64,000 nt of DNA, taken from contig JNKJ01000025.1 in the NCBI GenBank assembly GCA_000702025.1, positions 44,216-108,215 of the forward strand, written 5' to 3'. A program made the position numbers and the translations under genes. The first letter of the stretch is position 1; each line of letters opens with the position of its first letter. Source of the stretch: Blautia schinkii DSM 10518 (lineage in GTDB: Bacteria > Bacillota > Clostridia > Lachnospirales > Lachnospiraceae). Of this stretch, positions 7,395-17,261 are shown piece by piece. The notes below the pieces were generated by a model. That model was not told the DNA's origin. It saw nothing but the letters and a program-made list of their open reading frames with translations, and did no database searches.

Positions 7395-9374
7395 TTAAAA
7401 ATCAAAAACCACCATCTGATGACACTCCATCCGTGGAATCTGAAAGCCTACAACACCGTTCTCCTCCATAAAACTGATTTCCTCCATTTGCGGTGCCAGA
7501 TAAACTTTTCTCACTTTTTCAGAAACCCTGATACTTCCCCGTATATTGTATAACGGCACAATATCTTCGATAGCCTCCACCTGCTTTTCCTCCCCATAGA
7601 TATTGAAATGTCCCCGCAAGGTGGTATGAGCGAACAAAAGGTGGGCAATATATCTGTTTTCCTGTTTTTGCTTCGTAAGGGTCAGAACTCCCCTGTCCGG
7701 CAGCTCTGCTCTTACAGAATGCCTCTCATCCAAAAGATATTCCAAGGCTTCCACAATCAGGCGTTTAGCCTGAAGAGAGCCGATTTTTCCATACTCCGCA
7801 AAAATATTCCATCCTATATATACTGTATTTTCTGTGCTGACAACAGCCGGAAATGTTTCAGTATCATTGTCCGGGGTATGCTGATGAGAGGAAAAGTGCT
7901 GAACATCCCTGTTAAAGTATGGATTTCTACCCTCCCCAATCACTGTCCCTCCGGTAGGAGAAATCCTGAAACTCTCTTCATAGATAACCTCTGCCTCTTT
8001 TCCACCGGGAAATACGCAGTAGTTAGGCCTGAACTTTCCTTCCCCTTCATAAGAGGCCCCTACTTCAAATGCAAATTCATCCGTATCCATCCAAAGGCCG
8101 CTTGTCCCGCTTAAGAGAATCTTTCCGCCCTTCTCCAAATAAGCCTGAAGACGTTCTTTCAAGCTTTCATCCACCCGGATTGAATCCGGCAGGATAAGTA
8201 CCTTATATCCGCTGAAATCCATTTCCAAATCGATAAACGTATATAAGTATTTCCCTTCCAAAAGCACCCTGTTGGCCCCAATGTCACCATTATAAACCGT
8301 GTCTCTGGTGGCCGTCCCCAGAGATACTGCCTCCTGCCCCAGGACAGCAACATCACAGACATTCTCTGTGTCTTCGCACCACGGCTCCTTTTGTTCCACC
8401 TCACTGTATGCCTCTCCAATAATGCGGTAAGTTTTTTCGTTCATGCGCCCATCCGGGTGGAGCTGATCACCGATGGAACATTTCGCACCAAAAGCCAAAG
8501 AAAGTCCGGCTTCATACCGCAGGGCGTTGGGATGCTTAAATCCTCCGAATTCCCCCCAAGTAGTGTGGAACTTTCCGGTCATCCCCAGATATTCCATTCC
8601 CAAGTTCATCACATATGCCGCTGACATGGGAAAGTGGTCATACCCCCATCCGCCTGTTGGCAGACTTTCAAGCTCCAGATGCGTATTGGCCCGGGCCAAA
8701 TCCCGTCTGCCTCTTGTAATATGGCCTCCATTATGAAAAATCGTGCAGTCAGAATCATATTTTCGAACCGTGTCTGCGACTTTCTGTACATAATTCGCAT
8801 AGGTAATCTCTGCCTGTTCCCAAACGGCAGCTTCATCCCGGAAATCCTTTCCCCGTGACTTGATAGACTTCCTGCAGTGGGCACAAACACAAGGAGTTAC
8901 TGCGGAAATATCAAGGAAGATTCCCTGCGGTTTATAGTTTTCCATAACCTCCTCTATCTCCATGAGCAGCTTATCCAAATAAGGTGTGTTGTAACACATT
9001 CTGTGATATCCTGGTATTGTAAAATCCTTTGTATCGGAAAGAGTCTCGTCCTCCTTACGGATGAGCCAATCCGAATGTTCTGCTGCCATACGTTCGTCGA
9101 AACCGGCAGAAAGATATACTGGCGCTTTGACACCAATCTCCCTGCACGCCTCAAGCTCCTCCTTAAGTAAGTCGAACGTTAGATTCGGGTGTATGGCATT
9201 TACCTTACTCGGATAATAAGACCATCCGTGATGGCATTTAGCAAAAATAGTGATAGAATTTACGTGCCCCATTTTAAGGGCTGCCTGAAACTGCTTTTTA
9301 TCGAACTTCAGGCCAATCCCCGGAATTAATTCCGAGGTATGAAAATCCAGGTGTACCTGGCGATATGACATCAT
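7395..9374 (-). CDS. GHL6-type glycosyl hydrolase with beta-galactosidase-trimerisation-like domain
   Basis: A 659-residue cytoplasmic protein with no signal peptide. Residues 1-330 resemble the hypothetical glycosyl hydrolase GHL6 TIM barrel: RQVHLDFHTSELIPGIG, NSITIFAKCHHGWSYYP and GIFLDISAVTPCVCAHCRKS. The acidic residues in FLDIS and in TTWGEFGG are plausible catalytic candidates. Residues about 360-560 look like the class I amidotransferase-like middle domain of GH42 proteins (VLILPDSIRVDESLKERL, GGKILLSGTSGL). It is the last gene after a binding protein and two permeases, so it should act on the oligosaccharide or glycoside that this transporter brings in. Related proteins are often labelled fucosidase-like; I do not assign a substrate. 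Confidence 0.8.
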   Translation of the reverse strand: MMSYRQVHLDFHTSELIPGIGLKFDKKQFQAALKMGHVNSITIFAKCHHGWSYYPSKVNAIHPNLTFDLLKEELEACREIGVKAPVYLSAGFDERMAAEHSDWLIRKEDETLSDTKDFTIPGYHRMCYNTPYLDKLLMEIEEVMENYKPQGIFLDISAVTPCVCAHCRKSIKSRGKDFRDEAAVWEQAEITYANYVQKVADTVRKYDSDCTIFHNGGHITRGRRDLARANTHLELESLPTGGWGYDHFPMSAAYVMNLGMEYLGMTGKFHTTWGEFGGFKHPNALRYEAGLSLAFGAKCSIGDQLHPDGRMNEKTYRIIGEAYSEVEQKEPWCEDTENVCDVAVLGQEAVSLGTATRDTVYNGDIGANRVLLEGKYLYTFIDLEMDFSGYKVLILPDSIRVDESLKERLQAYLEKGGKILLSGTSGLWMDTDEFAFEVGASYEGEGKFRPNYCVFPGGKEAEVIYEESFRISPTGGTVIGEGRNPYFNRDVQHFSSHQHTPDNDTETFPAVVSTENTVYIGWNIFAEYGKIGSLQAKRLIVEALEYLLDERHSVRAELPDRGVLTLTKQKQENRYIAHLLFAHTTLRGHFNIYGEEKQVEAIEDIVPLYNIRGSIRVSEKVRKVYLAPQMEEISFMEENGVVGFQIPRMECHQMVVFDF

Positions 9375-9405
9375 TTATGTAAGTCCTCCTTTTATCCGGA
9401 CGCGC

Positions 9406-10227
9406 TCACCCTTTAACTGCACCTGCCGTGGCACCCGCCACCACATACTTCTGACAAAGTAGATACAGGATAGTGATCGGCAAAGCTGTCAGCACTAAGT
9501 CGGCAAACACGTAATTCCAGTTACTGGAATACTGCCCGAAGAAATTATAAACGGTAAGGGGCATTGTCCATTTGGAAGCTGAGTTAAAGAAATACAAGGG
9601 TACCATAAACTCATTCCATGCGCCCATGGCAGTCGTCACTACTACCGTAGCCATGATTGGCTTCAGCAATGGAAAAATAATACTGAAAAACATTCTCAAA
9701 GGAGACGCCCCGTCGATAAAGGCTGCTTCATCCAACTCCCTCGGTACATTTTTTATAAACCCGGACAAGGTAAAAATCGTCCAGGGCATCTGAAGCGCAG
9801 CCTCTACCAGGATAACCCCTATAAAGGTTCCCGTCAGATTCAGCATCTGAAGAAGTCCATAGGTAGTAACGATCTGTATCGGAGCAATCATCCCAAGCAA
9901 AAACAAGTAATATACAAAACTGGTAAAGCGGCATTTTTTTCTGGACACAACAAACGCGTTCAGACTGCCCGCCACCACCACAAATGCAGTAACCGCAAGT
10001 GTGATGATCATACTGTTTAAAAACGCCTGCCCCATATTTCCCTTGTCAATTACCACGGAAAAATTCTCAAAATGCCAGGAGGAAGGAAGTGCCAGATTAA
10101 AAGCCTGCGCCTCCGGGGCATCTTTAAAAGAACCTAAGATTACAATCAAAAGCGGACAGATAATCACCAGTGAACTGGCAAGAGCAACCAGAGTCAAAAG
10201 GATACTCCCGCCTGTTTTCTTTTTCAT
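9406..10227 (-). CDS. Sugar ABC transporter permease (MalG type)
   Basis: A CUT1 importer permease with about six membrane segments. The EAA loop is ELDEAAFIDGASPLRMFFSI and the C-terminus reads VVAGATAGAVKG, the typical MalG-type tail. The ATG at 10227 overlaps the TGA of the partner permease (TGATG) and follows GGAGG, so translation is probably coupled; a GTG one codon earlier is also possible. With the partner permease and the binding protein at 11341-12660 it forms one transporter. As in the first cluster, no ATPase subunit is encoded nearby. Confidence 0.92.
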   Translation of the reverse strand: MKKKTGGSILLTLVALASSLVIICPLLIVILGSFKDAPEAQAFNLALPSSWHFENFSVVIDKGNMGQAFLNSMIITLAVTAFVVVAGSLNAFVVSRKKCRFTSFVYYLFLLGMIAPIQIVTTYGLLQMLNLTGTFIGVILVEAALQMPWTIFTLSGFIKNVPRELDEAAFIDGASPLRMFFSIIFPLLKPIMATVVVTTAMGAWNEFMVPLYFFNSASKWTMPLTVYNFFGQYSSNWNYVFADLVLTALPITILYLLCQKYVVAGATAGAVKG

Positions 10228-11102
10228 CACATCTCCACCTCCCGCTTTGTAAGTCCCTTATTCACAACTACCGCAATCACTGCAATCATAAGGAAAAGAA
10301 GAAGGCTCATAGCAGAAGAACGCCCAAGACTTCCTTTGCTGAATTCCTTATAAATGTATGTATTCAAAACCTGGGTAGCATTTCCCGGACCGCCGTTCGT
10401 CATCACATAAACCTGCTCAAATACCTTGAAACCGCCGATGGTATTCATAGTGATAACTACCGTGAACGCAGGTGCCAGAAGCGGCAAAGTAATGTTCTTA
10501 AACTGCTGCCATTTCGTTGCTCCGTCAATTGTGGCTGCTTCATAATAATCATTGGGAATCCCCTGAAGCCCTGCCAGATAGATAGCCATGGCAAAGCCGC
10601 TCCATTTCCATATCTGCACAAATATAATACACCACATTGCACTCTGTCCGTCTCCCAGCCAGTCATGGACCAGTCCTGACAGACCGATTGTGGTCAGAAT
10701 CTGGTTGAGTATTCCCCCATCCAGCTTAAATACTGCCTTGAACATAATCCCAACTACAATCAAGCTCAAAACTGCCGGAAGATAAAACACTGTCCTGAAA
10801 AAAGCTTTTCCCTTCACGGCCGAATTAAGCAGCAACGCCAGAAGAAGTCCCAGGACCACAATTCCCACCATAGTCACAACAGCAAAAAGCACAGTATTTT
10901 TAAGCGCCAGCAAAAAATAATCATCCTGGAATAATCTTGAGAAATTTTTCAGTCCTACAAACTTAGGACTGCTGATCCGTTTGATATTCCAGTTAGAAAA
11001 GCTCATGACAAAACTGGCGCCGATAGGAATACAATAGAAAATAAAAAACGCAATAATTGCTGGGTAGGTAAAATAGTTCGGATAAAACTTTTTTTGATTC
11101 AC
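10227..11102 (-). CDS. Sugar ABC transporter permease (MalF type)
   Basis: A 291-residue MalF-type permease. The first membrane segment is at about residues 11-33 (YPAIIAFFIFYCIPIGASFV), the EAA motif reads DYYEAATIDGATKWQQFKNI, and it is followed by MTNGGPGNATQVLNTYIY. The protein should pair with the permease that overlaps its 3' end. It lies 240 bases downstream of the binding-protein gene, beyond a stem-loop that may lower expression of the membrane genes relative to the binding protein. Confidence 0.92.
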   Translation of the reverse strand: MNQKKFYPNYFTYPAIIAFFIFYCIPIGASFVMSFSNWNIKRISSPKFVGLKNFSRLFQDDYFLLALKNTVLFAVVTMVGIVVLGLLLALLLNSAVKGKAFFRTVFYLPAVLSLIVVGIMFKAVFKLDGGILNQILTTIGLSGLVHDWLGDGQSAMWCIIFVQIWKWSGFAMAIYLAGLQGIPNDYYEAATIDGATKWQQFKNITLPLLAPAFTVVITMNTIGGFKVFEQVYVMTNGGPGNATQVLNTYIYKEFSKGSLGRSSAMSLLLFLMIAVIAVVVNKGLTKREVEM

Positions 11103-11209
11103 AATTCCCTCCTTATCTATGCAAGCTCCGCATTAAAAAACGAGAGTCTATCCAATTTGTACACTTTTTCATTTCGTATACTTTATCATTTAATATCCTC
11201 TTTCATGAA

Positions 11210-11238
11210 AAAGGTGCCATATTTACTACAGCACCTTT
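11210..11238 (-). terminator. Stem-loop between binding-protein and permease genes
   Basis: AAAGGTGC and GCACCTTT form a perfect 8-base stem around a 13-base loop, about 100 bases after the binding-protein stop. On the minus strand the stem is followed by TTTCATGAAAG, a weak T-tract. It probably attenuates transcription or stabilises the upstream mRNA, giving more binding protein than permease. Confidence 0.55.
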
Positions 11239-11340
11239 CCACCCATTCCTCATACAGTGAATATAAGTAACTGACACATTGACTTAGTATTCTCTGTACC
11301 GATTCTCTACTGATATATGCGTACTTTACATAAGCAACTA

Positions 11341-12660
11341 TTATTCAAACGCTTCAAATCCCTGCTGCTCCATATAGTCCTCGTAAACAAACTGGAAATC
11401 TTCCCATACAGATTCCGCATCCTTTTCTCCTGCTGCCGCTTCCACATAGAAATTCCAAAGGTCATTAAAGCATCCGTTCGCATCTGAAAGCTGACCGTTC
11501 AATTCATATACATAATTTCCGGTAGTAATATATTTGTCAACAATACTCTGTACACATGCTGTAGCCTCGCCGCCGTTTACATCATTAAACGCCGGATATC
11601 CGGGATTTTCCGCATAGTATAAATCCTGATACTTAGGCATAGACCATACCTGAAGGAATGCTTTCGCTGCATCTACCTGCGTTCCGGCCTTAGGAACAAA
11701 TAATCCCTGTACATAGTTGCCTGTTGGCAGCACGGGCTTATCGCCAAAAGGAATCACGAAGGAACCAAGCTCTACCTCCGGATGGTTTTTAGAAAAGTCT
11801 GTTGCCCACTGGTCTACAGTCAAATACATAGCTGCTTTTTCAGAAGCCATGATTTCTGCCGCATCGTCATATCCCACAGACAGATTATCTTCATTTACAT
11901 ATCCTTCTGTATAAAGATCAATATATCTCTGAAGCACATCCGTTGCTTCCGGAATATCTGACCAGGTAATCTCATTATTCAACAGCTTCTCGTAGGTTTC
12001 TCCTGCCTTATCGCCAAGCATGATCGGGATTCCGCCTGTCATGAAAATCTGTGTCTCCCAGTTATCCTTATTGGTCTGTAAAAACGGTGCTGCCTCAGAT
12101 TTTTCTTTTATGGTCTTTAAAATATCCAAAAACTCTTGATAATTCTGTGGTTCAGGATCTGTGATTCCGCAGGATTCCAATAGAGCCTTGTTATAGTAAA
12201 CCACCTGGTAACCTGATGAGGATTCTTTCGGAAGCGCATACAGCTTGCCGTCTTTTGGGTCTTTCAGCATGTCCGGGTTTACCAGACGGCTCACCCAAGA
12301 CTCTTCGCTTAAATCTTCACAATACTCATAAACATTCATGGTTGCATTCTGGGAAGGATAATTCTGTTCCAATACATCCGGTACCTCTCCGGTGGACAGC
12401 TTTAAGTTTGTCATAGATGTGTACTGATCATCCGGCACTACCTGGAAGTCCACTTTACAGCCATAGTCCGCTTCGATAGCGTCCGCCATTGTCTGATATG
12501 CGTCAAAAAACTTTGACTGGCTGGTCATAAAGGAAATAGTCTTTCCCTCAAGCACACTGAAATCCTCTGCCTCAGCCGCCTGCACCGTAAATCCCATACC
12601 GCACATCATAGATGCTGTCAGCGCTATGCTGATGATCGATTTTACACAATTTCTCTTCAT
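11341..12660 (-). CDS. Extracellular sugar-binding protein of ABC transporter
   Basis: A family 1 solute-binding protein of 439 residues when started at the ATG at 12660, which has GGAGG about 7 bases upstream. The open frame runs further up to 12822, but that extension has no binding site and hides the signal peptide. The N-terminus MKRNCVKSIISIALTASMMC leads to a probable signal peptidase site after TVQA. The SMMCGMG cysteine is a poor lipobox. Inside are GEVPDVLEQNYPSQ and KLYALPKESSSGYQVVYYNK, typical of this class. It is transcribed away from the kinase/regulator pair, which is the usual layout for binding-protein operons controlled by YesM/YesN-like systems. Confidence 0.92.
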   Translation of the reverse strand: MKRNCVKSIISIALTASMMCGMGFTVQAAEAEDFSVLEGKTISFMTSQSKFFDAYQTMADAIEADYGCKVDFQVVPDDQYTSMTNLKLSTGEVPDVLEQNYPSQNATMNVYEYCEDLSEESWVSRLVNPDMLKDPKDGKLYALPKESSSGYQVVYYNKALLESCGITDPEPQNYQEFLDILKTIKEKSEAAPFLQTNKDNWETQIFMTGGIPIMLGDKAGETYEKLLNNEITWSDIPEATDVLQRYIDLYTEGYVNEDNLSVGYDDAAEIMASEKAAMYLTVDQWATDFSKNHPEVELGSFVIPFGDKPVLPTGNYVQGLFVPKAGTQVDAAKAFLQVWSMPKYQDLYYAENPGYPAFNDVNGGEATACVQSIVDKYITTGNYVYELNGQLSDANGCFNDLWNFYVEAAAGEKDAESVWEDFQFVYEDYMEQQGFEAFE

Positions 12661-12767
12661 TTTTTCTTCCTCCTTGTTTTTGTTGATGATGGATTTATTG
12701 TAATCTCTTTTTGTCCGATCAGAAATGGAAAATTTGAGGTGAAAACATGGAAAATTTATGCATGGTG

Positions 12768-12795
12768 TTGTTTTTTCTTTTGTATTTGTTATAAT
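12768..12795 (+). promoter_or_regulatory. Sigma-A-type promoter for the kinase/regulator operon
   Basis: TTGTTT at 12768-12773 and TATAAT at 12790-12795 are separated by 16 bases and point toward the histidine kinase start at 12885. Confidence 0.6.
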
Positions 12796-12799
12796 GCAC

Positions 12800-12830
12800 T
12801 CGTAACTGCTCCATACTTTCACAGTTACGA
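12800..12830. promoter_or_regulatory. Perfect inverted repeat just downstream of the kinase promoter
   Basis: TCGTAACTG (12800-12808) and CAGTTACGA (12822-12830) are perfect 9-base arms around 13 bases. It begins 5 bases after the -10 box, at about the transcription start, between divergent operons. It could be an operator for the AraC-type regulator encoded here or a 5'-UTR hairpin. The shared intergenic position makes control of both operons possible. Confidence 0.5.
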
Positions 12831-12884
12831 TATATTTCCTACTGAATAGTCATACGCAATCACTCCAAGGACCTGGAGGTAATT

Positions 12885-14678
12885 ATGAGAATGAGACAGC
12901 TTCCTTTTCAGAAAAAATTATTTCTATCTATTTCTGCCTGTATGGCAGTATTAATGCTGGTATGCATCATGGGCTTTTCCCTCTATACCTATAATAATCT
13001 TAATCAGCAATCCTTAAGCAACCTGCACCAGCTCAGTGAGCGTACAGGCTCTGAAGTAAAAACTTTATTTGAAAATATGGATGCACTGGCTCTGTACGCT
13101 TCCACCAATCCGGAGATACGTTCTGCCTTTTCTGACGCCAGGACAGAGGGGTTCTCCAACCTGGAACTGAGCCGTAAGACTGTCCAGACTCTTACCTCTA
13201 TTTCCATCCCCAATAGCGCCTCTCATTACAGAATCTCACTATACAATGAGAATGGGAATTTTACCTCTGTGGGCATTCCCTATCAGCAGAAGTGGACTAC
13301 AAATAAGCTGGCTTCTGATGAATACAGGCAATGGTATGAGGAGCTTCCTGTTATAGAAAACGGTCCCTCCTTTTATGGCTTTCATCCTGATTACTGGAGT
13401 GACAGCGGGGAGCTTTATCTTTCCCTGTTCCGGGAGATTTTCGGGACTACATCCACGCTTAAAGCCAATGCTCTTATTGAAATTCAATGTCCCCTGAAAA
13501 AGGTAAAGGATATTTTGAATTTTGACGACAACAGCTATACCAGTTATCTGTTCGACCCTGATGGAAATCTCGTTTATCCTCTTGAGGGTGATAAGCTGTC
13601 TGACAGCCTGTATGATGCCTGCCGCACAGATTCTCAGGGATATCTTTCTCAGTATACGCATCTCTTTTACAGCGGAACTGAGGTACGGAACGGATTTCAT
13701 CTTATTCTGACACAGTCTCAGGAGCATATCTGGGGGATCATACTGCCTCAGATTCTGGCCGTATTATTCCTGGGAGCTGCAGCCCTGATCATATTTGTGG
13801 TGGTCATATTCTACGTGACCAAACATGCCACCAAGCCCCTGCAGGATCTTACTTCCTCCGTGAAACAGGTTTCTATCTCAAACCTGTCACTGGAACTGGA
13901 TTTTGCAGACTATCCGGATGAAATCTCAGGATTAAACACAGCATTTGATAAAATGTTTCAGAGGCTCCGTCAGTCCATGGATGAAATCGTGCGCATCCAG
14001 GCCTGTGAAATGCGGGCTAATATGGTAGCACTTCAGTCACAGATGGACCCGCATTTTCTGTACAATACACTCACTGTGATCAAAGCCTTTTCCAGGGAAA
14101 AAAACAACCTGCAAATTAACATGACATGCGATTATCTGGTAAAAATGCTTCGCTACATATCCTCATACAATGAACATAATGTATCCCTGAAGCAGGAGTT
14201 GGATCATACGGAAAACTATTTAAATCTCATGAAAATCCGCTATGAGGACCAGTTTTCGTATACCTTTTCCATTGACTCTAATGTAAATACAGAGACATTG
14301 ATGGTTCCCCGCCTCACGCTCCAGCCCCTTGTGGAAAATTGTTTCCAGCATGGCTTCAAAACGGTAGCGCCCCCATGGACCATTCATCTGCGCTTCTGGC
14401 TGGAGGGACCCCAGTGGTATGTCAGCGTAACGGACAACGGCGCGGGCTTCTCTCCTGATAGTGAGCAGAGACTTCTGGACAAGATTGACGAATTTCTCTG
14501 TCACCCCTCAGAATCCATTGTATCCATGAAAATCGGTGGTATGGGGTTAGTAAACACCGTGGCACGCCTGAAGCTTAAGTACAAAAACCAGATATCTTTT
14601 AAAATCCTCAATCCACCGGAAGGAGGTACAAGCGTTATTATTGGAGGTGTATTAGATGATGAATATCTTTGTGATTGA
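12885..14678 (+). CDS. LytS/YesM-type sensor histidine kinase
   Basis: A 597-residue membrane kinase. A membrane segment at about 13-33 and a second at about 284-308 (LAVLFLGAAALIIFVVVIF) flank an extracellular sensor domain of about 250 residues. A HAMP linker follows, then the His_kinase domain with ALQSQMDPHFLYNTL, where His at about residue 390 is the phosphorylation site. The ATP-binding domain shows LTLQPLVENCFQHGF and VTDNGAGFSPDS. The gene overlaps the response-regulator gene by 23 bases, so they form a pair. This kinase family typically senses extracellular sugars, often with the help of a binding protein, and this one is divergent from such a transporter. Confidence 0.95.
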   Translation: MRMRQLPFQKKLFLSISACMAVLMLVCIMGFSLYTYNNLNQQSLSNLHQLSERTGSEVKTLFENMDALALYASTNPEIRSAFSDARTEGFSNLELSRKTVQTLTSISIPNSASHYRISLYNENGNFTSVGIPYQQKWTTNKLASDEYRQWYEELPVIENGPSFYGFHPDYWSDSGELYLSLFREIFGTTSTLKANALIEIQCPLKKVKDILNFDDNSYTSYLFDPDGNLVYPLEGDKLSDSLYDACRTDSQGYLSQYTHLFYSGTEVRNGFHLILTQSQEHIWGIILPQILAVLFLGAAALIIFVVVIFYVTKHATKPLQDLTSSVKQVSISNLSLELDFADYPDEISGLNTAFDKMFQRLRQSMDEIVRIQACEMRANMVALQSQMDPHFLYNTLTVIKAFSREKNNLQINMTCDYLVKMLRYISSYNEHNVSLKQELDHTENYLNLMKIRYEDQFSYTFSIDSNVNTETLMVPRLTLQPLVENCFQHGFKTVAPPWTIHLRFWLEGPQWYVSVTDNGAGFSPDSEQRLLDKIDEFLCHPSESIVSMKIGGMGLVNTVARLKLKYKNQISFKILNPPEGGTSVIIGGVLDDEYLCD

Positions 14679-16200
14679 AGACGAACCGCCCATTCTCCGT
14701 GAAATCATCGCAATTATAGAGTCCTTTCACGAAAATTACCAGATTATCGGGAAGGCTCAGAACGGCCAGGAGGCCATGGACTTTTTAAACAATAACGGCG
14801 AATCGGTGGATGTGATGATAACAGATATCCAAATTCCTGTGCTGAGCGGACTGGACCTCATTGCCCATGTACACCAGCATCTTCCCCATATTCTGTGCAT
14901 AATCCTTACCGGCTACAGCAATTTCAATTATGCAAAAAAAGCTATCCGTTATAATGTTTTCGATTACCTGCTCAAGCCTATAGACGAGGAAGAGCTTCAC
15001 AGACAGTTAAAAAAAGCATACGCCCAGAAATGTGTTGACTACATTCGCAGCCGTCCAGAGGATATCGGAGAAAATATGATAGAAGATACCTCCGCCCAAT
15101 CTTCCGAAGATTCCGGCTACCAGCTCGCGTTTCTTTCACTTGGCTCTTTTCCAATGTTTGCTTCCCTTTATAACGAATTATTTCCTGAACAGTGGAAGCA
15201 GCTGGCCCTGCCCGCCCTGTTTGAAAAATATCCTGACCTGCAGGAGCATTATTGGATTATTGACGGTCTGACTTTGGGCGAAAAAATAGTCCTGTATATG
15301 ACCCCTGAGGACGGCAGCCAACGCAGCGGCAAAAATCTTTCTAAGCTTCTGGAACCGCTGCTTGAGAAAGCGCCTGCCATAACTATAGCCATTGACACCC
15401 GCTTTTTGGGAATCCGTAATATCCATCAGTCTATTTTAGATTTGAGAAGCTTTATCAACAGACACGCGCGCTTAGAAGAATCACAGTTATTATTCTATAC
15501 AAAAGAGAATAACCCTCCTGCGCCCGAAGCAGATTACCAGAAGTTTCACTCATATTGCCAGCGGCTTACAGGTCTGTTTGTACAGAAAAATGTACCGCTT
15601 TTTGAAGCAGAGTTAAAAAATTATATAAAAGCCATACAGACCGACCACCTGACCACAGCATGTGTATATCGTCTTTTACAGGACTTGTTTCACGCCTGTG
15701 TCCAGGCTGCGGATGATTCTCTCACAGGTCCCCAGCTAAATATCCAGTACACTGTGGGAGACGTATTAATGCTGTCCGACAGCTACAGATCCCTCACCGA
15801 CAATCTGCTGTCCATCTTCGCCTCTCTGTTTGAAAACATGTTAAAGCTGGAGGCTGTTCCCAGGGACAGAACGAAAATATTGTTAAAAATTGACACCTAT
15901 ATGAAGGAACATTTTACTGAACCTATCAGCACCAAATTTGTTGCAGAAATGTTTGGGTTCACTCCTGCTTACCTGAGCACGATTTTCAGGGAATATAAGT
16001 CTGTCACTCCGGCTGACTACATCATCAGACTTCGTATTGATAAAGCCAAGGAGCTGCTTACCGCTGATTCTAAATGTAAGATCAAAGAAATTGCAGCGTT
16101 TGTGGGGTATGAGGATTCCTTGTATTTCAGCAAAGTATTCAAAAAGGCTACAGGGATGTCTCCTAAACAGTTTATAGAGGAGAAGGGAGTTAGCGGATAA
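14656..16200 (+). CDS. AraC-family response regulator (YesN type)
   Basis: A 514-residue regulator. The receiver domain (residues 1-120) has the acidic pair in IEDEPP, the phosphoacceptor Asp57 in MITDIQIP and Lys in DYLLKPID. A long middle region of unknown fold is followed by a C-terminal AraC helix-turn-helix pair from about residue 405 (MKEHFTEPISTKFVAEMFGF, then KIKEIAAFVGYEDSLYFSKVF and ATGMSPKQF). The start ATG follows GGAGGT with 7-base spacing and lies inside the kinase gene. It probably activates the divergent binding-protein operon. It ends at a hairpin shared with the opposite gene. Confidence 0.95.
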   Translation: MMNIFVIEDEPPILREIIAIIESFHENYQIIGKAQNGQEAMDFLNNNGESVDVMITDIQIPVLSGLDLIAHVHQHLPHILCIILTGYSNFNYAKKAIRYNVFDYLLKPIDEEELHRQLKKAYAQKCVDYIRSRPEDIGENMIEDTSAQSSEDSGYQLAFLSLGSFPMFASLYNELFPEQWKQLALPALFEKYPDLQEHYWIIDGLTLGEKIVLYMTPEDGSQRSGKNLSKLLEPLLEKAPAITIAIDTRFLGIRNIHQSILDLRSFINRHARLEESQLLFYTKENNPPAPEADYQKFHSYCQRLTGLFVQKNVPLFEAELKNYIKAIQTDHLTTACVYRLLQDLFHACVQAADDSLTGPQLNIQYTVGDVLMLSDSYRSLTDNLLSIFASLFENMLKLEAVPRDRTKILLKIDTYMKEHFTEPISTKFVAEMFGFTPAYLSTIFREYKSVTPADYIIRLRIDKAKELLTADSKCKIKEIAAFVGYEDSLYFSKVFKKATGMSPKQFIEEKGVSG

Positions 16201-16263
16201 TCTGATATCACAGCACCTCCGGAATTTCTTGGGTGTGGTGATAGACATGGCAATGAGCTTTCA

Positions 16264-16300
16264 AAAGAGCGGCCGACGTGGGATATCGGACCGCTCTTTT
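16264..16300. terminator. Bidirectional terminator between convergent genes
   Basis: AAAAGAGCGG and CCGCTCTTTT form a 10-base stem with further CCGA/CGG pairing inside and T-tracts in both directions. It serves the regulator gene on plus and the membrane protein gene on minus. The stem sequence is closely related to the terminators at 20463, 23268 and 25747. Confidence 0.8.
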
Positions 16301-16401
16301 AACATTAACGGGGCGCAAATTTTTAAAACCGATTGGATAATTGCTTGATTACATACATTCTTTTATTCTTACGCTTCTCCTGTTCGTGCAGAAAAAATCA
16401 C

Positions 16402-17082
16402 TTAAGAACGGTCTGCATTCAGATAAAACCAATGGTTTTCAATTCTCTCTATGATATCCGTCTCCAGGATATCGGGCCATAGCTTACGAATACTATTCAT
16501 GTCATCGGAAGAGGAGTATATAAACATGGAATATCCCGAGTTTAAAAAGCCCTTTAAAATCCAAAAGCCTATGGTAATCTCATCTGCATTTGAATATATG
16601 ACAATGTCTCCACCCGTAGATGTGCTTTCATATCCTTCCGGCAATATTACACCCCTGCTGTTTTGTTCCGGTTCCAGTAAACGCTCTTTTACCATCTCAA
16701 CGACTTCACAACGTTTGTCTTTATATAACTCAAAATTTAGTTTATTTTTTATATCATTAACCGGGGCAAGGATATAAAAAAGTAAGAATATTAGGAAAAT
16801 TGCAAATGAAATCCAATTTAATATGGACCTGTGGTTATCACTTAATCTCCAGATTGCATAGGCAAAGGTGACAATAAAAAGAACAAACAGAAAAAGTAAA
16901 ACAGGAACATATAAAATCCACAAATCCGAAAACAGTTCCTCTCCATACCATATATCAAAAAGCATTATTCCGACCACCAATAGGGAAACCGGAATCATCA
17001 AAATTGATTTCACTAAATCATGCTTACTCATTGCATTCTCCATTTTTAAGTTCTCACATAAATCGTGTGATTTTTCATCCAT
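16402..17082 (-). CDS. Uncharacterised membrane protein with MD-KS-DLCENL N-terminal motif
   Basis: Not recognised as a named family. From the ATG at 17082 (GAAGG with 7-base spacing) it is about 226 residues. The N-terminus MDEKSHDLCENLKME is nearly the same as that of the soluble protein at 20527-21630 (MDGKSCDLCENLESI). It has three hydrophobic segments: about residues 25-47 (SILMIPVSLLVVGIMLF), 52-80 and 84-105. The C-terminal 120 residues are soluble. It is probably the last member of the gene array downstream of the RHS toxin and may be an immunity or accessory protein; that role is inferred only from position and the shared motif. Confidence 0.7.
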   Translation of the reverse strand: MDEKSHDLCENLKMENAMSKHDLVKSILMIPVSLLVVGIMLFDIWYGEELFSDLWILYVPVLLFLFVLFIVTFAYAIWRLSDNHRSILNWISFAIFLIFLLFYILAPVNDIKNKLNFELYKDKRCEVVEMVKERLLEPEQNSRGVILPEGYESTSTGGDIVIYSNADEITIGFWILKGFLNSGYSMFIYSSSDDMNSIRKLWPDILETDIIERIENHWFYLNADRS

Positions 17083-17261
17083 GCATTTACCTTCTTTTAA
17101 GATCATTATAAGTGATAGTTCCCATATATAAAAGAGGTTTATGAAGCGTTTAACTTTGTTTTTTTGTCTGTGTTCTCATGCTCATCACCCCACCAAAACA
17201 CAAAAACGCCGCCTGTAAGCAATAAAACCACCCTCACACGACGTTACGGATGATAAAGTTG

